A DNA stretch of 64,000 nt from contig NC_089220.1 of the NCBI RefSeq assembly GCF_963924675.1, forward strand, positions 156,797,270-156,861,269. Direction: 5' to 3'. Source of the stretch: Phocoena phocoena. Taxonomy: Eukaryota > Chordata > Mammalia > Artiodactyla > Phocoenidae. This document shows, one piece after another, positions 23,371 through 34,897 of this stretch (positions within the stretch are counted from its first letter, which is position 1; every line of letters starts with the position of its first letter). The notes below the pieces were generated by a model, which was not told where the DNA came from, made no database searches, and saw only the letters and a list, made by a program, of their open reading frames with translations. Made by a program: the position numbers and the translations under genes.

Positions 23371-23906
23371 AACTAAAAGGGAAAATTGTTTTCTAGCTTG
23401 GAGCAGGCCCTAGAGCTTTAAATCCTAAAACCTTCCATTTATACCAATAATACATATACAACTATATGGGGTGAAAAAGGTTAATGATGGAATTTTTTAA
23501 AAAGTATGTTCCATTGACTATAAATGGCAGATCTGACAGTTAAAATGAAAATTGTTCCAGAAGAAACTTTAGTCAGACTAATTATTTGAGACGTTATAAA
23601 GATGTATAATTATATTCTTCACCTTGTAAAAAAAAGTTTTATTACACATGTACTTTTAAAGAACAAGTAGGGAAATAAAAGCTGTAATTGTTCTTAATTA
23701 TAGCTACCTGTAATTGCACTCAATTGCAATATGCTGAATATCACCAACGGCTAAAGAAATCCTGGCATACAGACAGTGCACCCACGTTCATGAGATGAGG
23801 TATAGATTTATGAATATTCTCTTATCTATAATTTAGCTCTTTTACTGTTGATTCCGTTTCTGTTGGTTTTATTTTATTTTATTAGTGATCGTAGAGATAT
23901 AATTGT

Positions 23907-23972
23907 CATCTGTGAATGTGTTGAAGGTTGGAGATTTCACATCTGTGAATGTGTTGAAGGTTGGAGATTTCA
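23907..23972. repeat. Perfect 33-bp tandem duplication
   Basis: A 33-base unit starting CATCTGTGAATGTGTTGAAG occurs twice head to tail without a mismatch (23907-23939 and 23940-23972). Perfect identity implies a recent event. Confidence 0.95.
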
Positions 23973-24339
23973 AAATCCCCATCGCCACAAAAAGCATATT
24001 GGCAATTGTTAAAGGAGAGATTTGGACATGACCCAGCACGATTGAATACACAGATTTGAATTTCCAGAGGTAGTGATGAATACCACATTTAATTTCCCCA
24101 GCAGGGTCCTCGAAGCGACCTGGAAGATGTGAGGGATCTAAAACAGCCTTAACTACACCCCTCTGTAGATAGCTCTCAGAGTCGTGTTATTTCAAACGGG
24201 TACATTTAAGAAGGGTGAACGCGTCCTGTGAATGGGAGAATTTTCCTCTCACTCCTCCCTTTGTGCTCAGAACTCAGATGGAGTTCTGTGCTTCTGCCCA
24301 GACCTCCCTGCTTGCCTTTATAGTCAGAAGGGCCGGGCA

Positions 24340-24470
24340 GGAGTCCCTGAGTTGAGTGTTTGATCACAAACTCTTGAACCTCCTAGAGCCTCACTTTACT
24401 TGTCTGCAAAATGAGGGGTAGTAGCACCAACCTGTTCCTCATGCAGGACTGTATCAGGGCAGATTGAAAA
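24340..24470 (+). mobile_element. MIR SINE fragment
   Basis: CTAGAGCCTCACTTTACTTG and CTGCAAAATGAGGGGTAGTA are MIR core sequence in sense order. Confidence 0.6.
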
Positions 24471-25559
24471 ACAAAATGGATACACCCTTGGGCACTACTG
24501 GAGAGAAGAAGTGAGTTCTTCAGCTTCAGGAGAGAGAGGCATTTTATTATGTACTTACTATGCACTGTTCTGAAAAGTAAAAAAATAGAAAACCAACAAA
24601 AAGCCAAGATTCCCCCAAATCACATCAAAACAACCCTTAGTACTTTTCAGTGTCCATGGATGGCTGCTGCGAGCCTTCCACCCTATAACCAGAGTAAGCT
24701 TTGACAGAACTTCTGGTATATTTTTTTAATTAAAAAAATTACTTATTCTAATTTAATTAAAAACTTTAAAATTACTAATTAAAAAAAAATTTTAATGTCT
24801 TGGCCTTAGACCCATTCCTGACAGCAGGTTGGAGGCCAGGTCCACATAGAAGCACCCTCTGAGGTGCTGGCCTTTTGGACACTCTGCACCCCAAACAGAA
24901 GAGTGTCTATCTGGTCTTTACTCAGGCTATTGGGTGGAAACAAACAAGGCCAAGAGGCCTGAGCTCCAGCCTGTGTTCCTCAAAGCCCGATAGCCCCCAG
25001 TGCCTGGCAGGGCTTGCAGGGCCTGTCTGTAAAGGGCAGGAGGAAGTAATTGGACTCCTAGCCAGTCTCCAGCCAGGGGTCCAAGAACTGGTGTAACCCA
25101 TCTCTCCACCTGTTTTCAGTACGTTGCTCCATCCCCCATGGAGTCTGACTATGGCTGTCAGAAGCTACCACCTTCTCCTCCTTCTCCCTCCCTCCCCCCA
25201 TCCTCCCTGTGTCTTTGGTCCTCTGCTGCCCTCCCGCAGCCCAGAACCCATTCTGGGCAAGCCCCCAGTGTCCTCCTGCAGTCTCTCACATCTGCCTCTG
25301 ACTGGGCAGTGGCTTTTGTATTTTAGATTCTTGGAAAGGACAGCATCTGTGAGACAAAATATCCTTCCTCTTGCTAAAGTCTGTTTCATCAGGCAGGACT
25401 TTGGTGTAATTATACCGATGAAGTCGCTCTGGATTTGTTTTCCCAAAAACCTCCGCAGAAGGGGATCATCATGGAATAGGGGCGGATAAAATCTCGTCCT
25501 GCTCTTGACACGTAGGCATGCCTGTTTGTGAGAGTTCGTTGCGATGGCTTCCTCACTGG

Positions 25560-25690
25560 ATGGTCAGCCTTGTGAGGGAGGGGTCCATGTTTATTCATTT
25601 CACACTTTATCCCCAGCACATAGAAACTGGCACATAGTAGGAACTGTAGAAATATTTGTTGAACAAATTAATAAATAAACGCTGATGATA
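25560..25690 (+). mobile_element. L2 LINE 3' end
   Basis: GTCCATGTTTATTCATTTCA, TTTATCCCCAGCACATAG, CTGGCACATAGTAGGAACTG and ATATTTGTTGAACAAATTA form the L2 terminus. Confidence 0.75.
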
Positions 25691-26091
25691 AATGCTAAGG
25701 AACTCAATGCCCATACATGTCAATTGATGGATTAGGCCATTAGTCAAACGTTGCAGTGCAGGCTGGTGTTTGCAAATCCCTCTTTGATCCAGAAATTATC
25801 AGGAGTGGGGATGATTTTCTCTCATGAATAGGACTTATTGGTGATATTATGTCTCTGGGAGCTAAGAGAGAAAAATTAGGCTCTTTGTGCACAATGGGCC
25901 TCCTTTTAAACTGATTTATCAAAGGAAGAAACTTACTTTCAATTAATAATGTGGGGGGCATATTTTCCCTTAAGAAGCTCACTTATGAACTCCAGTACAG
26001 CTTCGGGCCCAATGATAAAGCAATATTAAATGCAGAGGTCTTGTAGTAACCTGACACCCTCTTCCCCTGGTAGAAGCTGAATGTTTGAAGT

Positions 26092-26172
26092 ATGGCTGAT
26101 TCAGGTTCTCACTGGATCATAACATTTAACCGTGGTGGATTCACAGAGCAGAAAGAGTCTGATGATGAAGAG
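26092..26172 (+). CDS. Possible alternative first coding exon in intron 1
   Basis: An ATG with A at -3 and G at +4 opens 27 codons (beginning MADSGSHWIITFNRGG and ending in the acidic stretch KESDDEE) that run directly into a donor-like GAG|GTAAAC at 26173. An in-frame TGA lies just upstream, so if real this is a starting exon, perhaps entered through the pyrimidine-rich acceptor at about 26073 (CCCCTGGTAG). It leaves phase 0, which keeps exon 2 open but meets a stop after 19 codons in the terminal exon. It would therefore encode a different short protein, or join exons not found here. Coding character is suggestive only. Confidence 0.2.
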
Positions 26173-27584
26173 GTAAACCTGTGAGTGTGGAGACATAATT
26201 CTCCTTCTCCTAATTCCACCAGCAAAGTCCCGGACAGGCCTCTTCTTCTCAGGTGCATTCCTGAGCTAAGTGTCAAGATGACATTTTTGAAAGAAGAGAA
26301 GACAAAAGCGCTTTACACCATCTCCCAATGACAGAAGGGATGGCGGTGCTGTTTGAACCGTGGCCCCGACTCACGGGTGACAGTTGGAGCGCCACGGTAT
26401 CTGTGGCAGGTTTGATTAAGAGAAACCTTGGGTGATTGCGTTCTCTAGGCCCCGTGAGCACAAGAACACAGCCAGGGGCCCACATTTGTAGCTGTTTTAT
26501 ATGAAGAGTACTAAAATAATCTGAGGAAATCTGGAGCCAAATCCAATCTTAGCAAGGACTCTACATAGGACTGGCCTATTCAGAAAGAGGCTGGATATAT
26601 CGGTGATTAGATGAAGTTAGTCTTCGTGCGGCAAGTCTTCTGACAACCCACATGGCATGCGTGCCTGCTGCCAGGTGCTAGTTCCCCATAACCCCCCCGT
26701 ATGACCCTGTTTCCTAAGGACTCGGTGGGCAGAAGTCCCATCTCCCCATAGTGCCTGCCCTCAGCCCAAGCTAAATACCAAAGTGATATAAAGAGAAACT
26801 CTACCTGGTGGACTTAATTTTTTAAAACTCAGGCATGGGAGGTTTAACCCCTGGGAGCGCAGGCTCGGCAGAAGGAGCTTGGAGTGGTACCTCTCATGAA
26901 GTCGGTCTGCAGGCGGGACCACTTCTGTGGATGCTGCCGGCTGACATTTCATTCATTTCCACGCCGGAGTGGATTTGAGAGGCTGGCCGGCCTCTCTAGT
27001 GATGTGAAGTGTCTCTTGTCGAAACCTGCAGTTTTCTAAGTGACTGGCTGAGCTTCCGTAAGGGTCTCGTCTCCCCTTTTAGTTTCTCAGTATTTGGAAT
27101 GTACGGGTCCATATTGTCTATCATTTTTTTAAAACCACAGCATCATCTTGTATTGCCTGCTCCATGCACTGGGTACCAGTGAATATTCGTCGAAAAGAAG
27201 AATGAAATGCAGTAGTGCAAAGGAAAGAAAGGGACTTAAGAAGGGAAGGCGGGGATAGAAGTGGTTGTGTTTCATGCCTTCACATGTTCCTCAGAGAGCC
27301 CTCTCTATAGAAATAGCCCCCACTATAGAAATAATAGCCCCCCTACAACTCCTGCCTTGTTAGGTACCACCTCCTACCTTGACTCATTCTTCTTCATGAC
27401 ATAGGCTATGTAAGGTAGTGATAAATATTCATTTGCTCATTTGTTTTTTGTCTGTCTCCCCCTTCCAGATTGTAAAGTTTCCAACAGTGGGGCCATTTTT
27501 TGTGGCTGTTCTCTGTTCCAGTGCAGAATCCAGAACAAATTAATGGATGTAGAATATAGATATATCAGATCTGGTAGATACTGA

Positions 27585-27838
27585 GCAGCAGTGTGGCATA
27601 GGGACCACAAGCATGGGCTTTGGGGCCAGAATGCCTGGTTCAAATCCTGGCTCTGTCTGCCACTAGCTGTGTGGCCTTGGGAAGCTGTTTAACATTTTTC
27701 TGTCTCATTTTCCTCATCTCTGTTGTAGTTGAATCATAGTAATGACTTCATTAGGCTTTTAGAAGGGTTAAGTGAGTGAATGCATGTAAATGGCCTAGAA
27801 TAGGGGCTGGTATTAAATAAGTGCCCTATTGTGAGCTA
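27585..27838 (+). mobile_element. MIR SINE
   Basis: A long, well-kept sense copy: GTGGCATAGGGACCACAAGC, CCTGGTTCAAATCCTGGCTC, TAGCTGTGTGGCCTTGGGAA, CATTTTCCTCATCTCTG, AGGGTTAAGTGAGTGAATGC. Confidence 0.9.
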
Positions 27839-27839
27839 T

Positions 27840-27922
27840 GGTGTGTGTGTGTGTGTGTGTAGATTTCACCATGTGAGAGTAATTGCTTGGGTTTACACAC
27901 ACACTCACACACACGCACACAG
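27840..27922. repeat. (GT)n and (CA)n facing each other
   Basis: A (TG)10 run at 27840-27860 is followed, after about 35 bases, by an imperfect (CA)n run at 27895-27921. The two are complementary and could pair as a hairpin in RNA or single-stranded DNA. Confidence 0.85.
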
Positions 27923-28984
27923 ATATTTTTAATCATGGGAGTGAAAATTGAGGAAGGATAAAAGTGGAAGAGAAGAAACGAAGGACCAAACAAAAGAGAA
28001 GAGAAATTCAGAGAAAGGACTGGAAAGAAAGAAGCTGGGGCAGGGGGAAGGAGCAGTGTCTTTGGGCTTTCTTTACCCAAACAAACGAGAGAAGTAACGT
28101 TAATCTCTAAGGTGTTTTAAACTTCCCAGACCTAAAGTTTACCATACAGGAAAAAAGTTAACTGTTCTAAAATGATATATGAATATTTAATGATACCTTG
28201 AAGCTAATCTTTTTATCTATGTATTATTTGGAAGTAGATGCAACTTTTTAAAGACCCACAATTTGCCCCAAGCACCGGGTGACCAAAAAAAAAAGAAAAG
28301 AAAAAAATGAAAAGAGAAGAAAAAGAACAAAATCTGCCTGACTGTGATACTTTCACCCTTAATTGAAGTAAAGAAAACCTCACTCCTCCTACAATCAGAA
28401 CATTAAATCATTTATTTGTAGGACAGGCAATTAAAAAAAGGTATTTTAACATTTTTTTTAAAAGTCTTTGTACTTTTAGAAGAATTGGAGGTACCATTGG
28501 AGACAGACATTCCAGGTCTTAAAAATATTTATCATGCTGACACACAATTAACAGGGGGGCTCTCGTGTCCTGTTTTATAGTTGTCAGCTAATTTTGGAAA
28601 CTGGCAAGCTGCACAGAAATAGATAGCTCTTGCTTCAACGCATCCTAAAAAAAGAACTATTTGCATAGCTCAGGAGTGGGATGGGATAGGAGAGCATGAG
28701 GAAGAGCGCTTTCAGACAGCTAAGAAAAGTTGGCATCATTCTGTGCGCCCTGGCAAATGTTCTACACACTCAAAATTAAAGTTGTTTTTAAGGAATGCTA
28801 AATAATCTAGGAAAACTGTGTAATACACACGGGACACTTGTCTGCTTTTGAAAAGTACTTGTCTCTTCTGGTGTTTGTTTTTTCCTTTGATAAAATGGAC
28901 TGTATAGCCCAGCTTCAAATTTGCAGAAAGATTTCCTGTTTGTTCACATCGATGATTGATCCAGCAGCTCTAGATCAAAGGGAA

Positions 28985-29105
28985 GCATTATTATTCCATT
29001 CTGGGACTTAGAGACCCCAGGAGGCAGAAGGAATTGCCCAAGGATATGCAACCTATCAGAAACTCAGGCCCTCCGTCATTTTGGTCTTAGTTCTTAGCCC
29101 CTAGG
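28985..29105 (-). mobile_element. MIR SINE fragment
   Basis: TTATTATTCCATTCTGGGAC, GGAATTGCCCAAGGATATGC and the following CTCAGGCCCTC fit antisense MIR core, diverged. Confidence 0.45.
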
Positions 29106-29326
29106 TCAATTCTGTTTCTGGAAACATATGACTTTGCTTTGTCATCTTTTTCATCATTGTTTTCATTCAGTTTTTAGCATTCGGTTCTCTTCTTGAAATC
29201 AGATTATCTTGGTAATGACAACTAAGGAAAGAAAATTAGTGCAGTTAAACTCCAAATATTGCTATAACAAAACAGGCATTTTAGAAAATTAAGAGACTGG
29301 AATTACCTGCCAGTAGACAATGTTTT

Positions 29327-29916
29327 GGTTTTTTTAACTTTCTATTTATTTATTTTTAAACATCTTTATTGGAGTATAATTGCTTTACAATGGTGTGTTA
29401 GTTTCTGCTTTATAGCAAAGTGAATCAGCTATACATATACATATGTTCCCATATCTCCTCCCTCTTGCATCTCCCTCCCACCCTCCCTATCCCACCCCTC
29501 TAGGTGGTCACAAAGCACCGAGCTGATCTCCCTGTGCTATGTGGCTGCTTCCCACTAGCTAACTATTTTACATTTGGTAGTGTATATATGTCCATGCCAC
29601 TCTCTCACTTCGTCCCAGCTTCCCCTTCCCCATGTCCTCAAGTCCATTCTCTATGTCTGTGTCTTTATTCCTGTCCTGCCCCTAGGTTCATAGAACCTTT
29701 TTTTTTTTTTTTTTTTTAGATTCCATGTATATGTGTTAGCACACAGTATTTGTTTTTCTCTTACTTCACTCTGTATAACAGACGCTAGGTCCATCCACCT
29801 CACTACAGATAACTCAATTTTGTTTCTTTTTATGGCTGAGTAATATTCCATTGTGTATATGTGCCACATCTTCTTTATCCATTCATCTGGCAATGGACAC
29901 TTAGGTTGCTTCCACG
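29327..29916 (-). mobile_element. Young 5'-truncated L1 3' end in intron 1
   Basis: Antisense 3'UTR (CACCCCTCTAGGTGGTCACA) and ORF2 3' part (ATTCCATTGTGTATATGTGC), with an internal T17 run at 29699. The 12-bp TSD AGACAATGTTTT is at 29315-29326 and 29917-29928. Confidence 0.95.
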
Positions 29917-30089
29917 AGACAATGTTTTATGGTTCTCTTGCACTTGTATTTATTGAGTGTCTGGTATGTGCCAGGCACTGAGTATTCAAAATCTTGAGTA
30001 AGACCTGACCTTTGACTTAGAGGAGCTTTCACCAGTGGAAAATTCAAAAGTATTCACTTTATACTTTACATAATATCCTTTATTGGGGT

Positions 30090-30205
30090 GTAAACACTTG
30101 GAAAGAAGGATCAGGATTTAATTTTTCTTGGTGCCTCTGAAAGAACCCGGCACAGTGCGTGTTGAATGTATTGTAAGTGTTCAGTGAATATGTTGGATAA
30201 ATAAA
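30090..30205 (+). mobile_element. L2 LINE 3' end fragment
   Basis: CTTGGTGCCTCTGAAAGAAC, CCGGCACAGTGCGTG and GTGTTCAGTGAATATGTTGG fit the L2 terminus. Confidence 0.5.
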
Positions 30206-30304
30206 TATTAGTGATGCAGATGATTTATGCTTAGAAAGTAATGTTATTAACGGACATTGCAATCTATATAAGTTCATTGGAAAAAACATGGTCTTTATGG
30301 CATC

Positions 30305-30600
30305 TTTTTTTCAGTGCACTTTATTTTTTAGAGCAGTTTTAGGTTTATAGCAAAATTGAGGGGAAGGTAGAGCAATTTCCCATATGCCCCCTGCCCCCCA
30401 CCCCACGCATGGCCGCCTACATTATCAACACGCCCACCAGATGGTGCATTTGTTACGGCTGTTGAACCTACACTGACATGTTCTCATCACCCAGAGTCCA
30501 TAGTTTACATTAGGGTTCACTGTTGGGCTTGGATAAATGTTTAATAACGTGTGTCTACCAGTATGGTGTCATAAGAGTAGTTTTACTGCCCTAGCAGTTT
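30305..30600 (-). mobile_element. Old L1 3'UTR fragment
   Basis: AGAGCAGTTTTAGGTTTATA, CAATTTCCCATATGCCCCCT, TAGTTTACATTAGGGTTCAC and GAGTAGTTTTACTGCCCTAG match the antisense 3' end of older mammalian L1s. Confidence 0.7.
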
Positions 30601-31237
30601 TTCGTACGGTATCTTTAAGTCCTCTCAGTGGGGTTATGAAGGAACATTATCTTGATGAAGCCTAGCATATTATGCTACGTTTATTTTCCTCAAGGGCTTC
30701 TTTACAAAAGGTATAAATTCATGAAGATGTGAATAATTCAGATGATTTGTTAGCAATAATAAAGAGGTAAAAATGATCAAGCTATTATTTTAAAAGCTCT
30801 GTGTTCTGATGATCTCAAAAATGGCAATTGGTTGGTGAGTCCTTGCCACATTGCTGCTGCCAAATACAGTGGTTCTTTCTTTGTATTTTTTTAAATCGTG
30901 CAGCTACGTGTTCTAATGGAATCATCAGGGTTTTTGGGTAACATCTTGTAATTTAAACTGTATTCACTCATTCGTTCATGTTCACCAAAAATTACTTTTC
31001 CTCTGAAGTAATGTCTGTCATTATAATTAAATTTTTCAGAACGTGGTTGTATAAAACATAAATTTTCCCTTGCTGGTACTAAATACGTGGAGAGCGTAAC
31101 TTTTTTTCTAGCATTTGTCTTTTACCGTAAAGGCAAGGCCAATGCCTTGAGTCTATGGATGAGAGGAATTCTGCATTATCTTTTGTGTATAAATCACACC
31201 TGTAATTCACCATCTAGTAATTTCTAGTTTACTTTTT

Positions 31238-31588
31238 TTTTGCATAAACTTATTTCTTTATTTTTGGCTGCGTTGGATCTTCGTTACTGCACGCGGGCTT
31301 TCTCCAGTTGCAGCGAGCAGGGGCTACTCTTCATTGCGGTGCGCAGGCTTCTCATTGCGGTGGCTTCTCTTGTCGTGGAGCGTGGGCTCTAGGTGCACGG
31401 GCTTCAGTAGTTGTGGCATGCGGGCTCAGTAGCTGTGGCTCGCAGGCTCTAGAGCGCAGGCTCAGTAGTTGTGGTGCACGGGCTTAGTTGCTCCACAGCA
31501 TGTGGGATCTTCCCGGATCAGGGATCAAACCTGTGTCCCCTGCATTGGCAGGTGGATTCTTAATCACTGTGCCACCAGGGAAGTCCCT
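31238..31588 (-). mobile_element. CHR-type SINE, longer older form, in intron 1
   Basis: Antisense copy with tail at left (TTATTTCTTTATTTTTGGC) and head ending CACCAGGGAAGTCCC. The TSD TCTAGTTTACTTTTT is at 31223-31237 and 31589-31603. Confidence 0.95.
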
Positions 31589-31734
31589 CTAGTTTACTTT
31601 TTAAGAGGAACAAGAACTTGGAGAAACTTTTAACAACCACGTCTTTTTTCTCCCCAATATTTATAGTTGTCTTGTCCCTAGACCTAATCTACCATCAGTT
31701 TTTCTTAAGCTTGTCGACTGAAAAAAAAATGCAC

Positions 31735-32340
31735 AACCGAAAAGTTGAGAATTATGTTTTATTTGGTGGACAAAACTGAGGACTTAAGCCCGGGACACAA
31801 CCTCTCAAATAGCTCTGGGGGACTGCTCCAAAGAGGGGTAAAGGAGGAGCCAGGGTATATAGGAGTTTTTACAACAAAGACCAGGTGTCGGAACATCAAC
31901 AGATTACAGTTAAAGAAAACAAGATATCTCAAGTTAAGGACTTTAGCACTTTTCTATGTGTGGGAAGACACAAGAGTCTGGACTTACTGAATCCCTTTGA
32001 TAGGCACCTCAGCTATCCGGGGCCAGTGTCCTGTGCTTTCTCATCCTGAGTCTCCTGTGGGTGTATCACCAGGGATGGCTGCAGCTGGCTGACTGCTAGA
32101 TGGTGGGCATTCTGTTTCTATCCTGAGTTCTGTGAGGGCGGCTGTAACGTGATGGCTTGGTGGCTGCAACATCCTTTGTTCACTGAAAAGGCGGGCAACA
32201 TTTTTTCATTGATAAGCTACTTGTCCTTTTTAGTTTTTCCAAAGAACCCAACTTAGTTTTCATAGAAACAAGAACTTTGAATGAGTCCTAATGTAAACGG
32301 GTGGGGGAACAAACACAACATACTCCTGGTGAGTGTGCAA
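31735..32340 (-). repeat. Probable interspersed repeat, family not assigned
   Basis: The segment starting AGTTGAGAATTATGTTTTAT and containing GGAGGAGCCAGGGTATATAG and ACAAGATATCTCAAGTTAAG resembles a repeated family I have seen in cetartiodactyl DNA, in antisense orientation. An LTR or LINE 3' end is possible. Ends are approximate. Confidence 0.35.
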
Positions 32341-32487
32341 ACTTAGGTGATGGGAGCAAAGTGAAACAGGCGCTCTTGAGGGGGCTCAGCCACTGTGTTT
32401 TTCCAAGAGAATGGAGACTGTTGGTTAACCCAGCAAGGTTTTAAAACGGAGGTCAGTTGCAGACCCTTGGACTCTGTTGCTCTGTTG

Positions 32488-32708
32488 CAGTGGTTCCCCA
32501 CCAAGGGCAGTTTAGCCCCCAGAGGACATTTGGCAATGTCTGGAGACATTTTTTTGATTGTCACAGTCTGGGAGGGGGGACACCACTGGCATCTAGTGGG
32601 TAGAGGCCAGGGATGCTGCTAAACATCTGCAAAGCACAGGACAGTTCCTCACTAGAAAGGATTATTTGGCCTAAAATGTCATGATGGTGCCCAGATTGAG
32701 AAGTACTG
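32488..32708. mobile_element. MER20 hAT MITE
   Basis: Nearly full length. It starts CAGTGGTTCCCCACCAAGG, with core GACATTTGGCAATGTCTGGA, GGCATCTAGTGGGTAGAGGC and CAGGGATGCTGCTAAACATC, and ends CAGATTGAGAAGTACTG, the inverted terminal end. Confidence 0.9.
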
Positions 32709-33619
32709 CCCTACTGTGGTTTAACTGGATTTATTATAAGTCCAACGTAGTTTTAAAAGATACTAGGGGGACCCATAATATTTAAATATGTACAGTCTGG
32801 GGACAAAAATCAAGAGTTAGAAGATTAGAAAGAAGAAAAGGTCATTGTACGTTAACTCTGGGTTGCTCCTGTTACTGTGATCAAGCTCTAAATATAGATC
32901 TAACCCTCAAGGTCACTGAGAAGGTCAGAAAAGTTCGTTAATTCATTCCTTACGAACTGAACAAATACTGATTGAGTCCTCGTGTGTTGGTCTCAAGTGA
33001 TGGAGTGATAAATAATAATATAGAATTCAAAAGGTATTTCTGTTGTGATCCATGTTATAAAGGAAGACTAGGGGGAGGGGTGCTTCTTAGCTGGGGGGTA
33101 CCCACAATTCCGTATTCTGTTTTAAAGAGAAATTTCTTAGGCAGGTACTAAATTCTTAGAGAAATTGAATACATGTGAGGCCTTCAGCTGTGTAGTGGAC
33201 AGTGCTTTCAACTACGGTTTTGTTGAAGGAATGGAAACATTCTCTCGAAAGCCAATAGCAATGAAGGCTGAAGGTTTAATACCATGTGGTTATTTAGGAA
33301 AGAACATTTCTATGGGAGCTGAAATTATAATCACTTATATTTTTAAGGCAGCATGGCTCCAGGGGAACCACCATGTCCCTAAAGTGCCCAGGTGCTGTCA
33401 CAGACAATAGGTGAAGGGGGGAGTTCTAGAAACCGGGAGGAAGTCCTCTATTTGGATCGACAAGATGAGTATGTAAAGACAATGTGAGTTTCAAGGTGAG
33501 ATTCTTAACCCAGGGTTGACATATGAGCTTTCAGAGGTCCACGACAGTTATAATTGTACACCACATTTTGTGTATATGCGTATGTGTGTATCATTTTTTT
33601 CTATGTAAGATGTTTGTAT

Positions 33620-34015
33620 TTTTAATGAGATTATTGTTTTTCTTTTCTATTATAGTTTATTACAAGATTTTGAACATAGCTCCCTGTGCTATACATGGGA
33701 CCGTGTTGTATATCTGTTTTATATATAGTAGTGTGTATGTGTTAATCCCAAACTCCTAATTTATCTCTCCCCACCCCTTTCCCCTTTGGTAATCATAAGT
33801 TTGTTTTCTATGTCTGTGAGTCTGTTTCTGTTTTGTAAATAAGTTCATTTGTGTCATATTTTAGATTCCACATATAAGTGGTATCATATGATATTTGTCT
33901 TTGACTTACTCAGTATGACAATCTCTAGGTCCATCCATGTTGCTGCAAATGGCATTATTTCATTCTTTTTTACAGCTGAGTAGTATTCCTTTGTATATGT
34001 ATATATCACCTCTTC
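33620..34015 (-). mobile_element. L1 3'-end fragment in intron 1
   Basis: CTCCCTGTGCTATACATGG, TTAGATTCCACATATAAGTG, GGTCCATCCATGTTGCTGCA and GAGTAGTATTCCTTTGTATA are antisense L1. It stops before the site at which the L1s at 8993 and 16619 carry a SINE. Confidence 0.9.
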
Positions 34016-34861
34016 TTATGAGATTCTTAAAGCGATTACATGACACGAAGAATATTATGCACCACTGTTCCTAAGAATTATACCTTGTGTCCCTCAGTCT
34101 CAAGTTAAGCCCTCCTCCACTTTTAGAATATCTCAGCAGTAAGGCTGCATCTGCTCCTCCTTGCTTCCCATTCCTTCCAAGAACACATCTGTAATCGAAA
34201 GATAAGATACTGCAATTAGGAAAAAGTAAGCTCTGAAATGTATCTCTGGTCGCTCTTACTCACGTGCTGCAGAGCTTCCCTCAGTGACATATCATTTGTG
34301 CCGTTTGAATTGTCATAGCATCTGCCTTCAGCCATCCCAACTGGTCTGACATTACAACAAAGAAATGAAAAACAGCAATTTGCTACAAAAATAATTGGAT
34401 TTTGTGTAGTACGTGTTCCTTCATAAACCTCAGGTGACAGAGATCAACACGAAGACACACCCTCCAACGAATCCGTTCCTAAGTGATTCTTGGAAAGAGA
34501 GTACAGTGTGCTTTGTTTCGGTGGAAAACATCCAGTTGCAGTTTGGGACTCTTTTCCCTCCTATTTTCCTTCTGTATGTCGTACATTTTAAAATTTGAAT
34601 GTTTTAAACTCAGTTGAGCTCTACCACCAGAAAGCAGAGGCAGATATTTTGCATGTGTGTAAAGTGTCCTTGGGAAGTGACCATTGAAACATTTATGGGA
34701 ATTAATCAGAAATGTGATGAGTCGATTCTAGATTTCTAAACAGCTGCATATACAGTGCCCTCTGCACCCATATGATTCCGGAATGCCCTGGCGCATTGCA
34801 TTATGGTTCTATTAAACACATTTTTATAATTTACCAAAGTAATATCTTCTTTTTCTTCCAG

Positions 34862-34897
34862 AGAGACAACCACAGAATTAGCTGGAAGTCTACCAAG
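34862..34897 (+). CDS. Coding exon 2 (36 nt) of the unrecognised gene
   Basis: This very short exon is bounded by a T-rich acceptor (TTCTTTTTCTTCCAG, ending 34861) and a near-consensus donor (AAG then GTAAGC at 34898). In the phase set by exon 1 it reads as a split Gly, then ETTTELAGSLP, then two bases of a split Arg. It is a multiple of three, so skipping it would keep frame and remove 12 residues. A second frame (phase 0) is also open and would suit the alternative start exon at 26092-26172, but that path stops after 19 codons in the terminal exon. Introns on either side are about 13.5 and 10.5 kb. The flanks hold no recognised repeat, so the exon does not come from a recent insertion. Confidence 0.6.

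Larger units (their letters stand above)
22426..29314. other. Intron 1, mostly single-copy
   Basis: Apart from the small repeats listed separately (MIR, L2, CA and GT runs, a 33-bp duplication) and the candidate exon at 26092, I see no gene. An ancient repeat tail (TTTATTGAGCACTTTATAAG near 22915) is present but not assigned. Confidence 0.4.
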
